Below are positions 23,267-35,649 of a stretch of DNA of 64,000 bases, in pieces. How positions within the stretch are numbered: the stretch's first letter is position 1; the number at the start of each line of letters is the position of its first letter. Below the pieces are notes generated by a model. That model was not told the origin of the DNA. It searched no databases and saw only the letters and a program-made list of their open reading frames with translations. This DNA is from Balanoglossus misakiensis (taxonomy: Eukaryota; Hemichordata), in NCBI GenBank assembly GCA_040954595.2, contig CM082579.2, positions 13,020,001-13,084,000 on the forward strand. The letters run 5' to 3'. Position numbers and translations under genes: made by a program.

Positions 23267-23956
23267 GGCAGTGACAACAATTCCTATAGAGCAGTTAAGA
23301 AATAAACCGGCCGGCCGTAAATTCATTGGCTGTATTTTTTGTATTTATTTGATTTGAAAGGTCGCGTTTTCCCTGTTGCATGCTATTAGTGCAGGGCCAG
23401 TTTCAGCAGTGCTCTATTGAGTACTTTCGTATCGATGGATTGAGCTCTCGTCCAATCAGAATGGCGGATGGTAGCATGATCTGACATATTGCGTATTGCA
23501 ATAGGCCTTCCCCAGATAGGTCAGAACGGAGAGGTCATTCCCCTCAGCTTCTTTGTCTTTTCTCTTATTTTTTGACAAATGCGGATTGACGTTCCGTTTC
23601 TACATGGCCAGGACTGATATTTATTTACGTTTCATAGCGTAAGCGCTTGCTATTCGTTTCGCAATTGGTTTCGTAGTACAAACAAATTGAAGAAGACAAA
23701 ATATATTATCTATGTCCCTAATGAGATAATCGGTTACATAATCGCACTTCCAAAGAACACCGTGACAGAATTCATCAGTTGGCGAGGCGCATTCTCCACC
23801 CGCACACAAACGTTGCACTGCATACTTTGACTAATTAGTATGCGAAAGCAAGATTCTGATTGAGTAGTAACTAATTTGCATAATTGACGAGCAGGTGCTG
23901 CCTCGTTCTCGTACCACTGACCGTTGCATTTGAAAAATCATTGCAGCTTCGACGTT

Positions 23957-23995
23957 CATCAAGCATGGAGGTCCCGGTCGCCTCCATGCTTGATG
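23957..23995. repeat. perfect 15-bp hairpin at a possible first exon
   Basis: CATCAAGCATGGAGG and its exact complement flank a 9-base loop (TCCCGGTCG). The left arm contains the ATG of the candidate exon at 23,965 and the right arm contains a second in-frame ATG. Such a stem in a 5' leader would hinder start-codon access; that is inference. Confidence 0.8.
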
Positions 23996-24009
23996 ATGTC
24001 GTTTCTCTG
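23965..24009 (+). CDS. candidate short coding exon upstream of the A/B cassettes
   Basis: ATG opens 15 codons (MEVPVASMLDDVVSL), followed at 24,010 by GTAAGCATGG. This is the same donor form seen after the A segments (GTAAGCATGA). The matching donor is the only reason to call it. Upstream near 23,450, CCAATCAGAATGGCGG combines a CCAAT box with an ATGGCGG element, which would suit a promoter. Joined to segment A at 24,856 the frame would stop after 20 more codons, so a functional protein is not supported; it may be a non-coding leader exon. Confidence 0.25.
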
Positions 24010-24247
24010 GTAAGCATGGCATTTACTGTAATTTTACAAATACATGTACACTCCTTCTTGCAAAAACTGGTAGTGGTAGGGCGACAGTGTCTTCCCAACA
24101 TCGAAATTCTGACTTTGGGAAGCGTTACAGCGCCGAACAGTAAACTCACAGTCGCATGGAATTTGTGCGTTGTTTTACACCGTGCGAGTAAATTGTACGT
24201 CGTTCGTGGCCTCGAGTCAGCTTTGTCATTGTGGGGCAGGTGGTACC

Positions 24248-24657
24248 GTTACACCACAGGGGGCTCTCCCTCCGCAATTTTATTGTGTGTTTGTTTGTTA
24301 TTGTTGATTGGCATAATAAACAAATACATTTTTTGTCAATAAATATGGTTTGTTGACATGTAAGGGTTAGGTTATTAGGGTATATTTGACAGGTTATGGT
24401 ATATTCAACGGTTAGGATTAGTGTTGACATTTTTGAGATCCACGGCCAGCATCACCCTCTCTTTGTGGCTTAGTGATGCCCCGGGCCGTGGATCGAAAAA
24501 AGTGCCAACACTAATGCTAACCGTTGAATATTCCCTAACACTTACATGTCAACAAACCATATTTATTAATAAAGAAATATGTTTTTGTTTATAATGCCAA
24601 TCATCAACAACAACAAACAAACAATAAAATCGCGGAGGGAGAGCCCCCTGTGGTAAC
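24248..24657. mobile_element. 410-bp foldback MITE
   Basis: A long palindrome is centred near 24,453. Its ends carry CCACAGGGGGCTCTCCCTCC and the complement. The stem continues inwards through ACATGTAAG, TTCAACGGTTAG and ATCCACGGCC with few mismatches. It lies between the candidate leader exon and segment A, that is, inside the presumed first intron. The interior has no coding capacity. Confidence 0.9.
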
Positions 24658-24855
24658 ACATTACAGTATAACTTTTAAGGCAAAGCGATAGCGAATAAAC
24701 TGACCAGAATTAGTTTTGTTGTTGGGGAGATTTTTGGCACCATCGAGACTGTTATAAGCTACCAGTGTCAGCTATGGCATAGCTGTTAACACTCAGCCCT
24801 GCCACGCAGAGCTACTATGACTGGTTACTAACTTCTATGTCTATTTGATTCACAG

Positions 24856-24930
24856 ATGCTGCCTGAAACTGTCTGCGTTTCAACTCGGGATACTCTTCCT
24901 CGTCCGAGGCGAGTTTAAGACCGCTCAATG
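24856..24930 (+). other. exon-like segment A, copy 1 (75 nt)
   Basis: It is preceded by GGTTACTAACTTC (a branch point identical to the optimal TACTAAC), a pyrimidine-containing stretch and ATTTGATTCACAG, and followed by GTAAGCATGA. Frame 1 stops at TAA near the end. Frame 2 is open throughout and would continue in phase into B (TG plus T giving Cys). Between copies 1 and 2 the 75-nt core differs at 11 positions, whereas the 48 bases before it differ at 2 and the 33 after it at none. Codon-position bias of the changes does not favour any frame, so coding status is open. Confidence 0.5.
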
Positions 24931-25495
24931 GTAAGCATGACTTGCTATATATTTGCTTTTATCACGCGTTGCAAACGGTACAATAGGAAGCAGTGTATGT
25001 CTACGAACTAATTTACACATTCCAGCTTTCAATACTTGTTTTTCCCCTTCGAATTCTGGCCTTGATTGCCTGTGATATGGTAGTGGTGACATGAATTAAA
25101 TGGACAACTTCAAGTTCAAATCTTCACATGGAACATAAAATAAATTTAGATGTATTTCCTTAACCATATAGCTAAAATTACTCCCATACCAATACACAGG
25201 GAGATACCGTAGCTTTGGCTGAACATGCACTAGTCCAACACCATGCTTAATCAAACTGGCTAAGAGATATATTATCATATTAGACGCATGAAGGACAGTA
25301 ATGTTGTTTAAAGTGACATAAAACAATAATTTAGGCCAGAAAGAAAAATGAAAATCATGACACAAACAGGCTGGATATTTTTTCTGACCCTATATTATAC
25401 CATATTTTGCATATTTTCACTATTTAGTATTGCCCACATAATTCTAAAGCAAGGTTGATTGGTTACTTATTAATATGCATATATTTGATTCACAG

Positions 25496-25568
25496 TCTTA
25501 AACACAGCATTTCAACGTATGCCGGAGGAGAGAGAGAATACCTAGGCCTGATCCAAGACCGCTTTCCG
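25496..25568 (+). other. exon-like segment B, copy 1 (73 nt)
   Basis: It is preceded by GGTTACTTATTAATATGC and ATTTGATTCACAG, the same acceptor block as A, and followed by GTAAGCACAA. Read in the phase set by A frame 2 it is open to its end (LKHSISTYAGGE then REYLGLIQDRFP) and finishes at a codon boundary. Copy 2 differs only by a one-step A/G shift that swaps Glu for Gly. I recognise no domain. Confidence 0.5.
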
Positions 25569-25982
25569 GTAAGCACAACTTGCTGTATACATGCTCCATA
25601 GCTTGTTTGTAAAGGCTACCTTTTCCCATCAAATAGTGAAATCGCCCTTTCAAAATTATGGTGGTGGCAAGCCACAACTGGTTATCATGAAGAGTTGGAC
25701 ACCACTAATAATCATTTTAATATTTTCAGATTGGTAACCTTTATGTACCACTATCCTCAACAATTTCAGTCAACAAGATTTATATTTCGCTGTATAGCAA
25801 GGCCGAGCAAATATGACTGATTGATAGGGATTTATCTGAAAATATGACAAAATCAACAAATACAGAATAATAAGTCACCAAACATGTATCATGTTTTATT
25901 CGAGGGAACCTGAGCAGGGTCCCATAAACCTGCCAACCCATGCTAGCCATGACTTTACAAATGTTTCCGTCATACTATGCAG

Positions 25983-26348
25983 AAAATTCTGGCTGCTTTA
26001 AATAGGTTTTCACTTTGCACTAGGGGGTCAAATCTCATTGCATTCTGGGCGAAAAGTTCACAACCAACTGTAGTAAGAGATAGAAGAAATGATATGTTTA
26101 CTGTATTTCATGACTTCCTTTGGTCAAACATGTCTGTCTCTGTAGTTAGCATATTAAACCCATTGAACTGTTTTTCACATTTTGTTATTTTTTCTGTTAA
26201 AAAGTTCCAGAATGACCCATCATCACTTTAGCATATGAACTCCCATTTCTTTAACATGGCAAAAATCGGCCATCTTGAAATTGTCGACCGTATAAGATTT
26301 TCATCACTCACTTAGGGTAGCTTAAAACGTATTTCAGGGGAGAATTGT
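25983..26348 (+). repeat. dispersed repeat copy 2
   Basis: Matches 9,588-9,948 and 30,135-30,495. It contains the same landmarks: TTCTGGCTGC, GTCAAATC, AGAAATGATA, CATGGCAAAAATCGGCCATC. Confidence 0.85.
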
Positions 26349-26825
26349 ATAGGCATGACTTGGTCTGTAAATTTGATGAAATACCTACCTGCAAATTGTT
26401 CACAAGCAGCTGACTGTACTGAAAGACTGGAAGTTATGTGTACTTATTTTACATATTCAATATTTGTAATTAGACCCTGTCATGTATATCTTGGGGATTG
26501 CTCGACCGCAATGTCTCTGCTGGTACAATGTCCCTTTATCATGTAATATGGAAGTAATTGTAAGTGTGTGTGGCATTTGTAAATTATTTACAATTTATAA
26601 ATTATTTCGAAGTTTCTTCATTCTCAAATTGCTTGCCCAACTGCATTAAAATTTAAATTTTGGTATGATTTTGAGTAGGCTTTCTGTTTCAAAATTATTT
26701 TCTACACTTTTTGAAATTTTTTGGTAAAATGATTTTCCATGGAAAATGTGATTTCCCTGTAATTCGGTTGACAGGATTTTCACCAGATCTCAAAATCATG
26801 AAGTACATGTATCAGAATTGCATCG

Positions 26826-26857
26826 CCCCCCCCCCCCCCCACCCCAAAAAAAAAAAT
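26826..26857 (+). repeat. poly-C run followed by poly-A
   Basis: About 17 C residues, then ACCCC and 11 A residues. The corresponding site in copy 2 (about 30,932) has 10 C residues and no A run, so this tract changes length between copies. Confidence 0.8.
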
Positions 26858-28616
26858 TCTAGTCACCCTTGGCATGTAATATTAGCCATTGATCTGGGAA
26901 AGTTACAAAAATGTGTTGTCCAAGCACGTTGAAGGTACAAGTGGTTTTTACACTAGCTATGAAGGCATTTTATTAAAATTATTAGGTCCCGTTTGGTATA
27001 TGTATTTACACCATGGGACCTTACAGGATCAATTGCACCTGTATGTATGGATGTCTGTATGGATGTTTGTCTGTATGCCCATCAACATCAAACATTTGGA
27101 AACTACTGGCGTGTGACCTTGATATTTAGTGTGGAGATGCAGGCAAGGCAGTAGGTGGGAGTTTGTCTTAATGAAGTTGTCATTGCCAAAATATGCAAAT
27201 GAGCTGGGAAAGTGTCAAATTTGTCAAAACTCAGGAACTCAAAAACTACTGGGTAAATTGCTTTAAAATTGAAAATTGATATGCATGTACCTTATGTTAA
27301 CCTCACACAGCCCTTTATGTTGTCAGCTTATGTGAATTTCCAATGTTTATGCATTTTTTGTCTCCACATTATCGGTAAAAATTCTACTTTTCTGGAATTG
27401 ATCAGCTGACTTGTTTGAAATTTAGTATGAAGCTTCGCAGGTGATCTGAGTTACCATAGTTTTGATTAAAGTGTTGCAAAATTTGTGTATTTTAATTGTG
27501 TAGCAATTTTTAGGTCCCATGGCATTTGGTTTGTGTATATATATATGTACGATTGGGACCTTATAGAATGACTTGCATCTGTATGTATGGATGAACGGAT
27601 GAAAACTGCTGCGTATATCACTTCCATATTTAGTGTGTAGATGAAGGCGGGGCTGTAGATGGGATTTTGTTCAAATGAGGTTGCCATTGCCAAAAGTATT
27701 ACCTGTGAAAATGTGAAATTGGTCAAAAGTCAGAAACTCAACAACCACTGGTCAGATTGATCTGAAAACTTGTATGTCAATGAACCCCATACAGTCCTGT
27801 ATGCTTTGAGCTAATATTATGAATTTTCTAATGTTTATTAATTTTTTTTTCCACATTATTGGTAAAAAAAACTTCACTTCTGAAAGCGATAGTCCGACTC
27901 CTTCGAAATTAAGTATGAAGCTTCCTATAGGTGGTCCAAGTTTCCATAGTTTTTGTTCAGATTGTTGTAAAATAGGCATATTTATAATTTTGAGCAATTA
28001 TGCCAATTTTGGTCAGAATGCTTTGCAATTTGGTAGGCAGATTCCCAGGGGTAACCCAAGTAAGATGTCTTAAAAATGGTTAAAACTTCATCTTTGTCTT
28101 ATTTGGAGATATTTTATGCAATCTTTGTCAAAAACTGTTTTCTCTGAAAACGTTCAAACCGTTGTCTGATTGCTTTGAACTTTGGCAGGAATGTTCCTTG
28201 TAGTGATTGAAGTAAGATGGTGTACAATTATAGTGATTTTTGCATATTTGTGTTTTTGCCACTTTTGAACAAATGTGTTTTTCTTTGAAACTGCTTTTTT
28301 GATGGCTTTGAAATATGGTAGGAAAATTCCTAGGGGTAACCCAAATTTTTTTTCTGATTGCTTTAGAAGTTGGTTTACAATTTCATAACACATGTACCTG
28401 TATGTGCGACTTTTATTAAAGTCTGGTTTTTAATATTTAGGTAGTTTTGTTGTAAATTCTTTGTTTTTGGATAGCAAATCTTCTCTTGAACCAATTGCCC
28501 AGTTTCTTTGAAAGTTACTGTTAACAAGGTGAGTTGGTACACCCAACTTAGACTTTTACATCCAACTTAGAGCTACTATGACTGGTTACTAACTTCTAGG
28601 TCTATTTGATTCTCAG

Positions 28617-28691
28617 ATACTGCCTGAGATTGCCTGCATTTCAACTCAGGATTCTCTTCCTCATCTGGGGCGAGTTTAAGACCGCCCAATG
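28617..28691 (+). other. exon-like segment A, copy 2 (75 nt)
   Basis: Same length as copy 1, with acceptor ATTTGATTCTCAG, branch region GGTTACTAACTTC and donor GTAAGCATGA. Frame 2 is again open and frame 1 again ends at TAA. Eleven substitutions against copy 1 fall in all codon positions. Confidence 0.5.
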
Positions 28692-29874
28692 GTAAGCATG
28701 ACTTGCTATATATTTGCTTTTATCGGGCGTTGCAACCGAAGCAATAGGAAGCAATTTGTATGTCTACGAACTAATTTACACATTCCAGTTATCAATACTT
28801 TTTTTTCCCCTTCGAATTCTGGCCTCAATTGCCTGTGATATGATCGTGATGACATGAATTAAATGGTCAAGTTCAAATCTTCATGTGATGCATAAATTAA
28901 ATTTGGATGCATTTCCTTAACCATATAGCTAGAAATTACTCCCATATCAATACACAGGGAGATACCGTAACTTTGGCTGAAAGTGTGCTAGTCCAACACC
29001 ATGCTTAATCAAACTGGCTAAGAGATCTATTATTATGTATAGACACATGAAGGAAAGTAATGTTGTTTAGAGTGAAATAAAACAATACCTTAGGCCGCAA
29101 AGCAAAATATAAATCATGACACAAACAGGCTGGATTTTTTTTTTCAAAAATGTGTGCGTAAGATCACATTGGCTGATGGTGACCAAAGCCAGAGAAGCGC
29201 AGTTCTGAATTCGGAAATCTGATCAGTACCAGAAACTTGCTCAAAGCTACCAAATGCACAAAAAGTTTTGAGAATCTTTATAAAGATAAAAAATCACCAA
29301 GCGATATTGGGCTTGTCTGTGTTCAATATGTCTTCCCTGGTAACAACATCTACTTCCGCCACCACGCCATGAGATATACTGACAGCCACGTTTGAAACAT
29401 TTTAGTATACTGATATTTAAAGTTTAAATTTTAAGGCTTACTTTTCTATACTTAAATAATTTTTTTATAATTGCCAACAATGTACATTCTTATGCTAATC
29501 AGTTGTATGAAAAGTGAGATGGATCAAATGCAAGTTTCATTTTCACAACAAACAAAGAAATCATTGTACAGTGTTACTTAGATGTCAAAGTGCGTGTACA
29601 CCTTCTGTCATTTACAGAATCTGATATCATGTCAGTTTTAGTTGTCACCTAATTACAATGTTTGGGGTATATACCCATGTGGACCACTTTACTGCAGTAC
29701 TGATGTAAATGGAGTTTTAAGATCGACGTATTCCACTGTTGTACATTATCGCAGCACAGTCTGACCGTACATTATACCATGTTTTGCATATTTTCACTAA
29801 TTAGTATGGCCCACATAATTCTAAAACAAAGTTGATTGGTTACTAATTAATATTTGCATATATTTGATTCACAG

Positions 29875-29947
29875 TCTTAAACACAGCATTTCAACGTATG
29901 CCGGAGGAGGAAGAGAATACCTAGGCCTGATCCAAGACCGCTTTCCG
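29875..29947 (+). other. exon-like segment B, copy 2 (73 nt)
   Basis: Almost identical to 25,496-25,568, with the same acceptor block and donor GTAAGCACAA. The open frame is kept. The strong conservation of B contrasts with the divergence of A between the same two modules. Confidence 0.5.
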
Positions 29948-30134
29948 GTAAGCACAACTTGCTGTATACATGCTCCATAGCTTGTTTGTAAAGGCTACCT
30001 TTTCCCATCAAACAGTGAAGTCGCCCTTTCAAAATTATGGTGGTGGCAAGCCACAATCGGTTATCATGGAGAGTCCCATAAACTTACCAGCCCACGCTAG
30101 CCATGACTTTACAAATGTTTCCCGTCATACTGTG

Positions 30135-30495
30135 CAGAAAATTCTGGCTGCCTTAAATAGGTTTTCACTTTGCACTAGGCGTCAAATCACATTGCATTCT
30201 GGGTGAAAACTCCACAACCCACTGTAGTAAGAGATAGAAGAAATGATACATTTTTTGTATTTCATGCTTTGGTCAAACATGTCGTTCTCTGTAGTTAGCA
30301 TATTGAACTCATTAAACTTTTTTCACATTTTGTTATTTTTTCTGTTAAAAAGTTCAAGAATGACCCATTATCACTTTAGCTTATGAACTCCCATTTCTTT
30401 AACATGGCAAAAATCGGCCATCTTGAAATTGTCGACAATATGAGATTTTCATCACTCACTTAGGGTAGCTTAAAACGTATTTCAGGGGAGAATTG
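30135..30495 (+). repeat. dispersed repeat copy 3
   Basis: Matches 25,983-26,348 closely, with a small deletion near 30,265 and minor changes. It lies at the same place in module copy 2. Confidence 0.85.
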
Positions 30496-32845
30496 TATAG
30501 GCATGACTTGGTCTGTAAATTTGATGAAATACCTACCTGCAAATTGTTCACAAGCAGCTGACTGTACTGAAAGACTGGAAGTTATGTGTACTTATTTTAC
30601 ATATTCAATATTTGTAATTAGACCATGTCATGTATATCTTGGGGATTGCTCGATCGCAATGTCTCTGCTGGTACCATGGTAGTAATTGTAAGATTGTGTG
30701 CGGCATTTGTAAATTATTTATAAATTATTTTGTAAATTTCCTCATTCTCAAATTACTTGCCCAACTGCATTAAACTTTAAATTTTGGTATGATTTTGAGT
30801 AGACTTTTTGTTTCAAAATTATTTTCGACACTTTTGACATTTTTGGGTAATCTGATTTCCCTGTAATTTGGTTGACAGGATTTTCACCATATCTCTAAAT
30901 CATGAAGTACATGTATCAGAATTTGCATCAGGCCCCCCCCCCTCCAAATTTTAGTCGCCTTTGGAAAGTCATATTAGCCATTGATCTGGGGAAGTTACAA
31001 AAATGTGTTGTCCAAGGGCGTTGAAGGTACAAGTGTTTTTACACTAGCTATGTAGGCATTTTATCAGAATTGTTAGGTCCCATTTGGTATTTGTATTTAT
31101 ACCATGGGACCTTATTGGATCAGTTGCACCTGATGTATGTGTGGATGTTTGTATGTCCGTCAACATCAAACACTTGGACACCTTTATATTTAGTGTGGAG
31201 ATGCAGGCACAGGGGTAGATGGGAGTTTGTCTAAATGAAGTTGTCATTGCCAAAATATGCAAATTAACTGGGAAAGTGTCTAATTCGTCAACTCTGAAAC
31301 TCGACAACTACTGGGTAAATTGCTTTAAAAATTGAAAATTGATATGCATGTACCTTATGGTAACCTCACACAGCCCTTTATGTTGTCAGCTTATGTGAAT
31401 TTCCAATGTTTATGCATTTTTTGTCTCCACATTATCGGTAAAAAATCTACTTTTCTGGAATTGATCAGCTGACTTGTTTGAAATTTAGTATGAAGCTTCG
31501 CAGGTGATTTGAGTTACCATAGTTTTGATTAAAGTGTTGCAAAATTTGGGTATTTATAATTTTGGAGCAATTTTTAGGTCCCATTTGGTTTATGTGCATG
31601 TATATGATTGGGACCCGAGGAATCAGTTGCATTTGTATGTATGAGTGAATGGATGAAAACCGCTGCACGTATCACTTCCATATTTAGTGTGTAGATGCAG
31701 GCGGGGCTGTAGATGGGATTTTGTTCAAATGAGGTTGTCATTGCCAAAAGTATTACATGTGAAAATGTGAAATTTGGTCAAAAGTCAGAAACTCGACAAC
31801 CACTGGCGAGATTGATCTGAAAATTGGTATGTCAATGAACCCATACAGTCCTGTATGTTTTGAGCTAATATTATGAATTTTCTAATGTTTATTAATTTTT
31901 TTTTCTCCACATTATTGGCAAAAAAAATCTTCACTTCTGAAAGCGATAGTCTGAATCCTTCGAAATTTAGTATGAGGTTATATTACATATGCTGGAGTAT
32001 GATAAGCTGTAGAACATTCATTTGGTGGCCATATTGAATTTATTCAAAATATAAAGTGCAAACGTAAACTTTTTTTTTTTTTTTCAAAATTGTTCCAAAT
32101 GTCATAGAGATAGTTTTGAATAAAAACACTAAAATAGCTTGTGTAATACCCAATATACAGCCCAAATATGGGACTCTAGGAATACTGTTCAGCATATTGA
32201 ATTTATGCAAATTATGAAATCTGCCCATGTCAAATATTACTTCAAGATGGTTCTTCATGTACATGAAATATTTTTATACTTTAAAATCATAGAAAAGGTC
32301 GTGTTTATTTCTTGATATTTGACCCCAAAATTTTCAATGTTAAATGTATGCAAATTAGAAATATTTCTACAAGGTGGATTCGGGTTCAATTAATCTAGAC
32401 ACCTCTCTAAAATATATTCTGAAGAAAAAAATTCTGTTGCAATTTATGGTGGGTTAGGTCCCCAAATCTCAAACTTTGGCAGAAATGTTCCTTGTAGTGA
32501 TTAAAGTAAGATGGTGTACAATTATAGTGATTTTTGCATATTTGTGTTTTTGCCACTTTTGAACAAATGTGTTTTTCTTTGAAACTGTTCTTTTGATTGC
32601 ATTAAAATTTGGTAGGAATATTCCTAGGGGTAATACTATTTTTTCTGATTGCTTTGGAAGTTAGTTTACAATTTCATAACACATGTACCTGTATGTGCGA
32701 CTTTTATTAAAGTCTGGTTTTTAATATTTAGGTAGTTTTGTTATAAATTCTTTGTTTTTGGATAGCAAATCTTCTCTTGAACCAATTGCCCAGTTTCTTT
32801 GAAAGTTACTGTATGTTAACAAGGTGATGGTATATTCAACTTAGA

Positions 32846-33890
32846 CTGTATTTACCACATGTTTACGTAACTTTAATATGCCAGCTTTTACACAGACCAC
32901 CAGCTATTCTATTTTGAATTACCCAGTGGCAGGTCACTCAAAATTTTTGAGCAGGTATTCCATGGTTTCTTGATATCACAAAATCGTCTCGAACAGGTCT
33001 CCCATTAGACACTTTTAGCCCCTTGATTAGCCAATGTCCAAAAACATTTAGGCATTTCAGAGATCATTAGTCAGTTCGTCAGTCCACTTGTTATGTTGGG
33101 TTGAAAAACACACACTTGAATTACTTGCTATTTAAAGTCCTGCAAGCTGCTTAAAACTTGTGTGGACACTGATTTTATCATGTTGGGTACCTTCAAACTT
33201 TGATACCACCCCTAGCAATTTTTTATACTGACATGGTTTCTCTCCAGTGATTTCAACAAACTACTAGGAATACAACCCCTCCTCAACTTCATAATATAGG
33301 GCATGAAATTGCAGGTTTTTGAGAACACTATTCAAAATCATCCCCATCAAGTCTGTAAACGTCTTTGGACAGATTTCTCTCCAGAGTAAAACGAAACATG
33401 CAATAAAGAGACTTTATGCAATAAAAACATGTTGATCATAACTCCAAACAATAATTTGCTATGTACAACATGTCAATCGCTAATAGTAGGTATGGCCAAA
33501 AGCATAAACCTGTTTGTTTTGCTATCTTCACTATTCATGTTATCTGACTATATTAATACATTTGCAAGCATACTGTTTCAGACGTAGTGAAGTTGATAAA
33601 CATTTACGGGTATATTTTTACCTGTTGAAACTTACGGAAGTTGATCAAAAACTGGACACTTCACATAGGATTTTTCATCCCCTCTGTAGATTGATAGTCT
33701 AACATAGCAGGCAATCTTTCTTTCAAAACTGCAGAGGCCTTCATAAAAAGTTGTTGGCAAGAATGAAAGCTTCGGGGGGTGTAGGATTTCCTACATTTTA
33801 GGTTATTTTTTTATATGCCCCCCAAAAGTTATGACAAAAAATTGATGACACCCTCAGAATTTATACTCCCTCCCCCATCATACGCTATCC
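32846..33890. other. no gene recognised
   Basis: AT-rich spacer between module copy 2 and the tail remnant of another module. No coding or RNA signal is seen. Confidence 0.35.
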
Positions 33891-34500
33891 ACATTCATAT
33901 AAATATGTCAATAAACGCCATACTGTCCTGTAGGTTTGAGCTAATATTATGAATTTTCTCTTTTTTATCGTTTTGTCTTTTTCTGCATTATTGGTAAAAA
34001 CATCTTCATTTCTGAAAGCGATAGACTGACTCCTTCAAAATATAGTATGAAGCTGCCTATAGGTGGTCCGAGTTACCATAGTTTTGTTCAAATCGAAATT
34101 GTTGTAAAATTGGCATTTTTAATTTTGAACAATTTTTGCCATCTTTGAAATTTAGTATGAAGCTTCTTATAGGTTGTCTGAGGAACCATGATTTTGTTCA
34201 AATTATTGCAAAAAATTACATATTTATAATTTTGATGATAATTTTTTTGTTATTTTTCCCCTCTGAAACCGCTTGTCAGATTGCTTTGATTGATTCGCTT
34301 TTTGGCAGGCATGTTCCTTGTGGTGATTGAAGTTAGGATTTTGAACAATTTTGGTGATATTTGCTTGTATGTGTTTTCGCCACTTTTGAACAAATATTTA
34401 GCGAGTTTTTTGCAAATTATTGATTTTGGTTAGCAAATCTTCTAAACTCATGTCCAGTTGCATTGAAAGTTACTGTTTACAAGGTATTGGTACCCCGAGA
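33891..34500 (+). repeat. tail remnant of a further module copy
   Basis: Contains the degenerate short-repeat landmarks of the module tails (GAGCTAATATTATGAATTTT, TAGTATGAAGCT, GGCAGGCATGTTCCTTGTGG) and ends with TGTCCAGTTGCATTGAAAGT, the counterpart of 28,500-28,520 and 32,790-32,810. This implies that the A/B modules once formed at least four tandem units. Confidence 0.65.
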
Positions 34501-34819
34501 CTGTTTACACTACATGTTTACATAACTTAATAGGCCAGCTGTTACAGAGACCATTAGCTATTGAATGTCTGTCAGTCTGTCCAAGGGCTGACTGTAAGAA
34601 GTTGCTTGTCATGTGTGTTTCTACACACAATTTTTGGTCAAACATAAATTTTTCTTGCATCACTTGTAAGACTGCCATGACACATGACAGTCTATTGGGC
34701 ATGGTCCTTGTTAATTTTTTTACATTTTCATATTTATATATGGTTAGGTCATATCTGCTTGCCAGTGTCGCATGTGATTTTTATTCTTGTCTATAACTAA
34801 TTCCGTGTAATCCTCAAAT

Positions 34820-34850
34820 GGGACCACAGTGTCCTTGACGCTATTTTTTC
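34820..34850 (+). repeat. short dispersed repeat, CAGTGTCCTTGACGCTATTT
   Basis: Recurs at about 50,391 (with two differences) and at about 60,196. The copy here lies shortly before segment A copy 3 and the 50.4-kb copy lies just after the last 3.5-kb unit. Confidence 0.6.
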
Positions 34851-35052
34851 ATAGCCATCCCTAAAAGTCTGGTGTTATGTGCCCCCCCCCCCCAATTTCT
34901 CATGTAAAACAATTGATGGCCCCCTGGAAATCCTACAGCCACCTCAATTCCTGGGGAAGTATATTCTCAACACTCCCTTATATCACATCCCATATATTGC
35001 AACCTACAGGTTTATGATTTGTTACTAACTGCTATGCATATTTCATTCACAG

Positions 35053-35137
35053 ATGGAAGCCATGATTGTCGCAATTTCAACTGGTCCAGGGTTTCTCGTT
35101 CTCCTGTGCGCTGAAGCTTGGTTAAGACTACTTTCTG
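35053..35137 (+). other. exon-like segment A, copy 3 (85 nt, diverged)
   Basis: The frame of signals is kept: TTGTTACTAACTGC, CATTTCATTCACAG, then GTAAGCATGA after the segment. The core is alignable only around ATTTCAACT and is 10 nt longer. Frame 1 is open here, starting with ATG (MEAMIVAISTG, FLVLLCAEAW), while the frame open in copies 1 and 2 has a stop. The splice-site blocks are thus better preserved than the core. Confidence 0.45.
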
Positions 35138-35649
35138 GTAAGCATGAGTTCATCTATATTTGCTTTTTAGGGCATTATTGATTTCCTGTAATGTGATTAT
35201 GATGAGGTGAATGAACTGGACATAAATTCAGTTTGGACACATTTAGAATTGGCAGAATTACCCATAGCTATAATTGTATATAGGCGCCTTGAATTTAATT
35301 ATTTGTTTGCCGTCCATGGGTGGGTATGTTTTAGGTACAGTGTTATTAAGTCTGTGTGCATGTTTTTGTTGTTTACACATAAATATCATTTGTCACCTGA
35401 TTGCCATGTAAGAGTATACCCATATGGAGCTTCTATACTCTGCAGTACTATTACTTAGTCAGTTGTAAATGGAGTTTCAAAATTGCTGTTTCACAGATTT
35501 ATCTGCTAAGTATTCTATTGTTATGCGTTGTCACAACACAGCCTTGACCCTACATTATACCATGTTCTGCATATTTTGACTTATTAGTATGACATAATGC
35601 AAGTTTGTGATTGGTTACTTATAAACATGCACATATATTTGATTCACAG

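Larger units (their letters stand above)
24806..28550 (+). repeat. exon-bearing module, copy 1
   Basis: This is the first unit of a large direct duplication. In order it holds segment A, a 565-bp spacer, segment B, the dispersed repeat of 9.6 kb (25,983-26,348), and a long tail of degenerate short repeats ending CCAATTGCCCAGTTTCTTTG near 28,510. Copy 2 (28,569-32,845) has the same order, with about 0.6 kb of extra sequence between A' and B' and other indels. I see no transposase or terminal repeats, so this looks like a segmental duplication. Confidence 0.85.
28569..32845 (+). repeat. exon-bearing module, copy 2
   Basis: Second unit of the duplication, longer than copy 1 because of extra sequence around 29,130-29,760 and 31,975-32,460. 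The order A', spacer, B', dispersed repeat, degenerate tail is kept. The tail contains pairs such as AGGTCCCATTTGGT with ACCATGGGACCTTA (31,073-31,115), which also occur in copy 1 and in every 3.5-kb unit. Confidence 0.85.

Noticed and set aside
23884-24342. 152-codon frame as a single-exon gene
   Set aside because: Its second half is the left arm of the 410-bp foldback element, and a donor-like GTAAGC interrupts it at 24,010.
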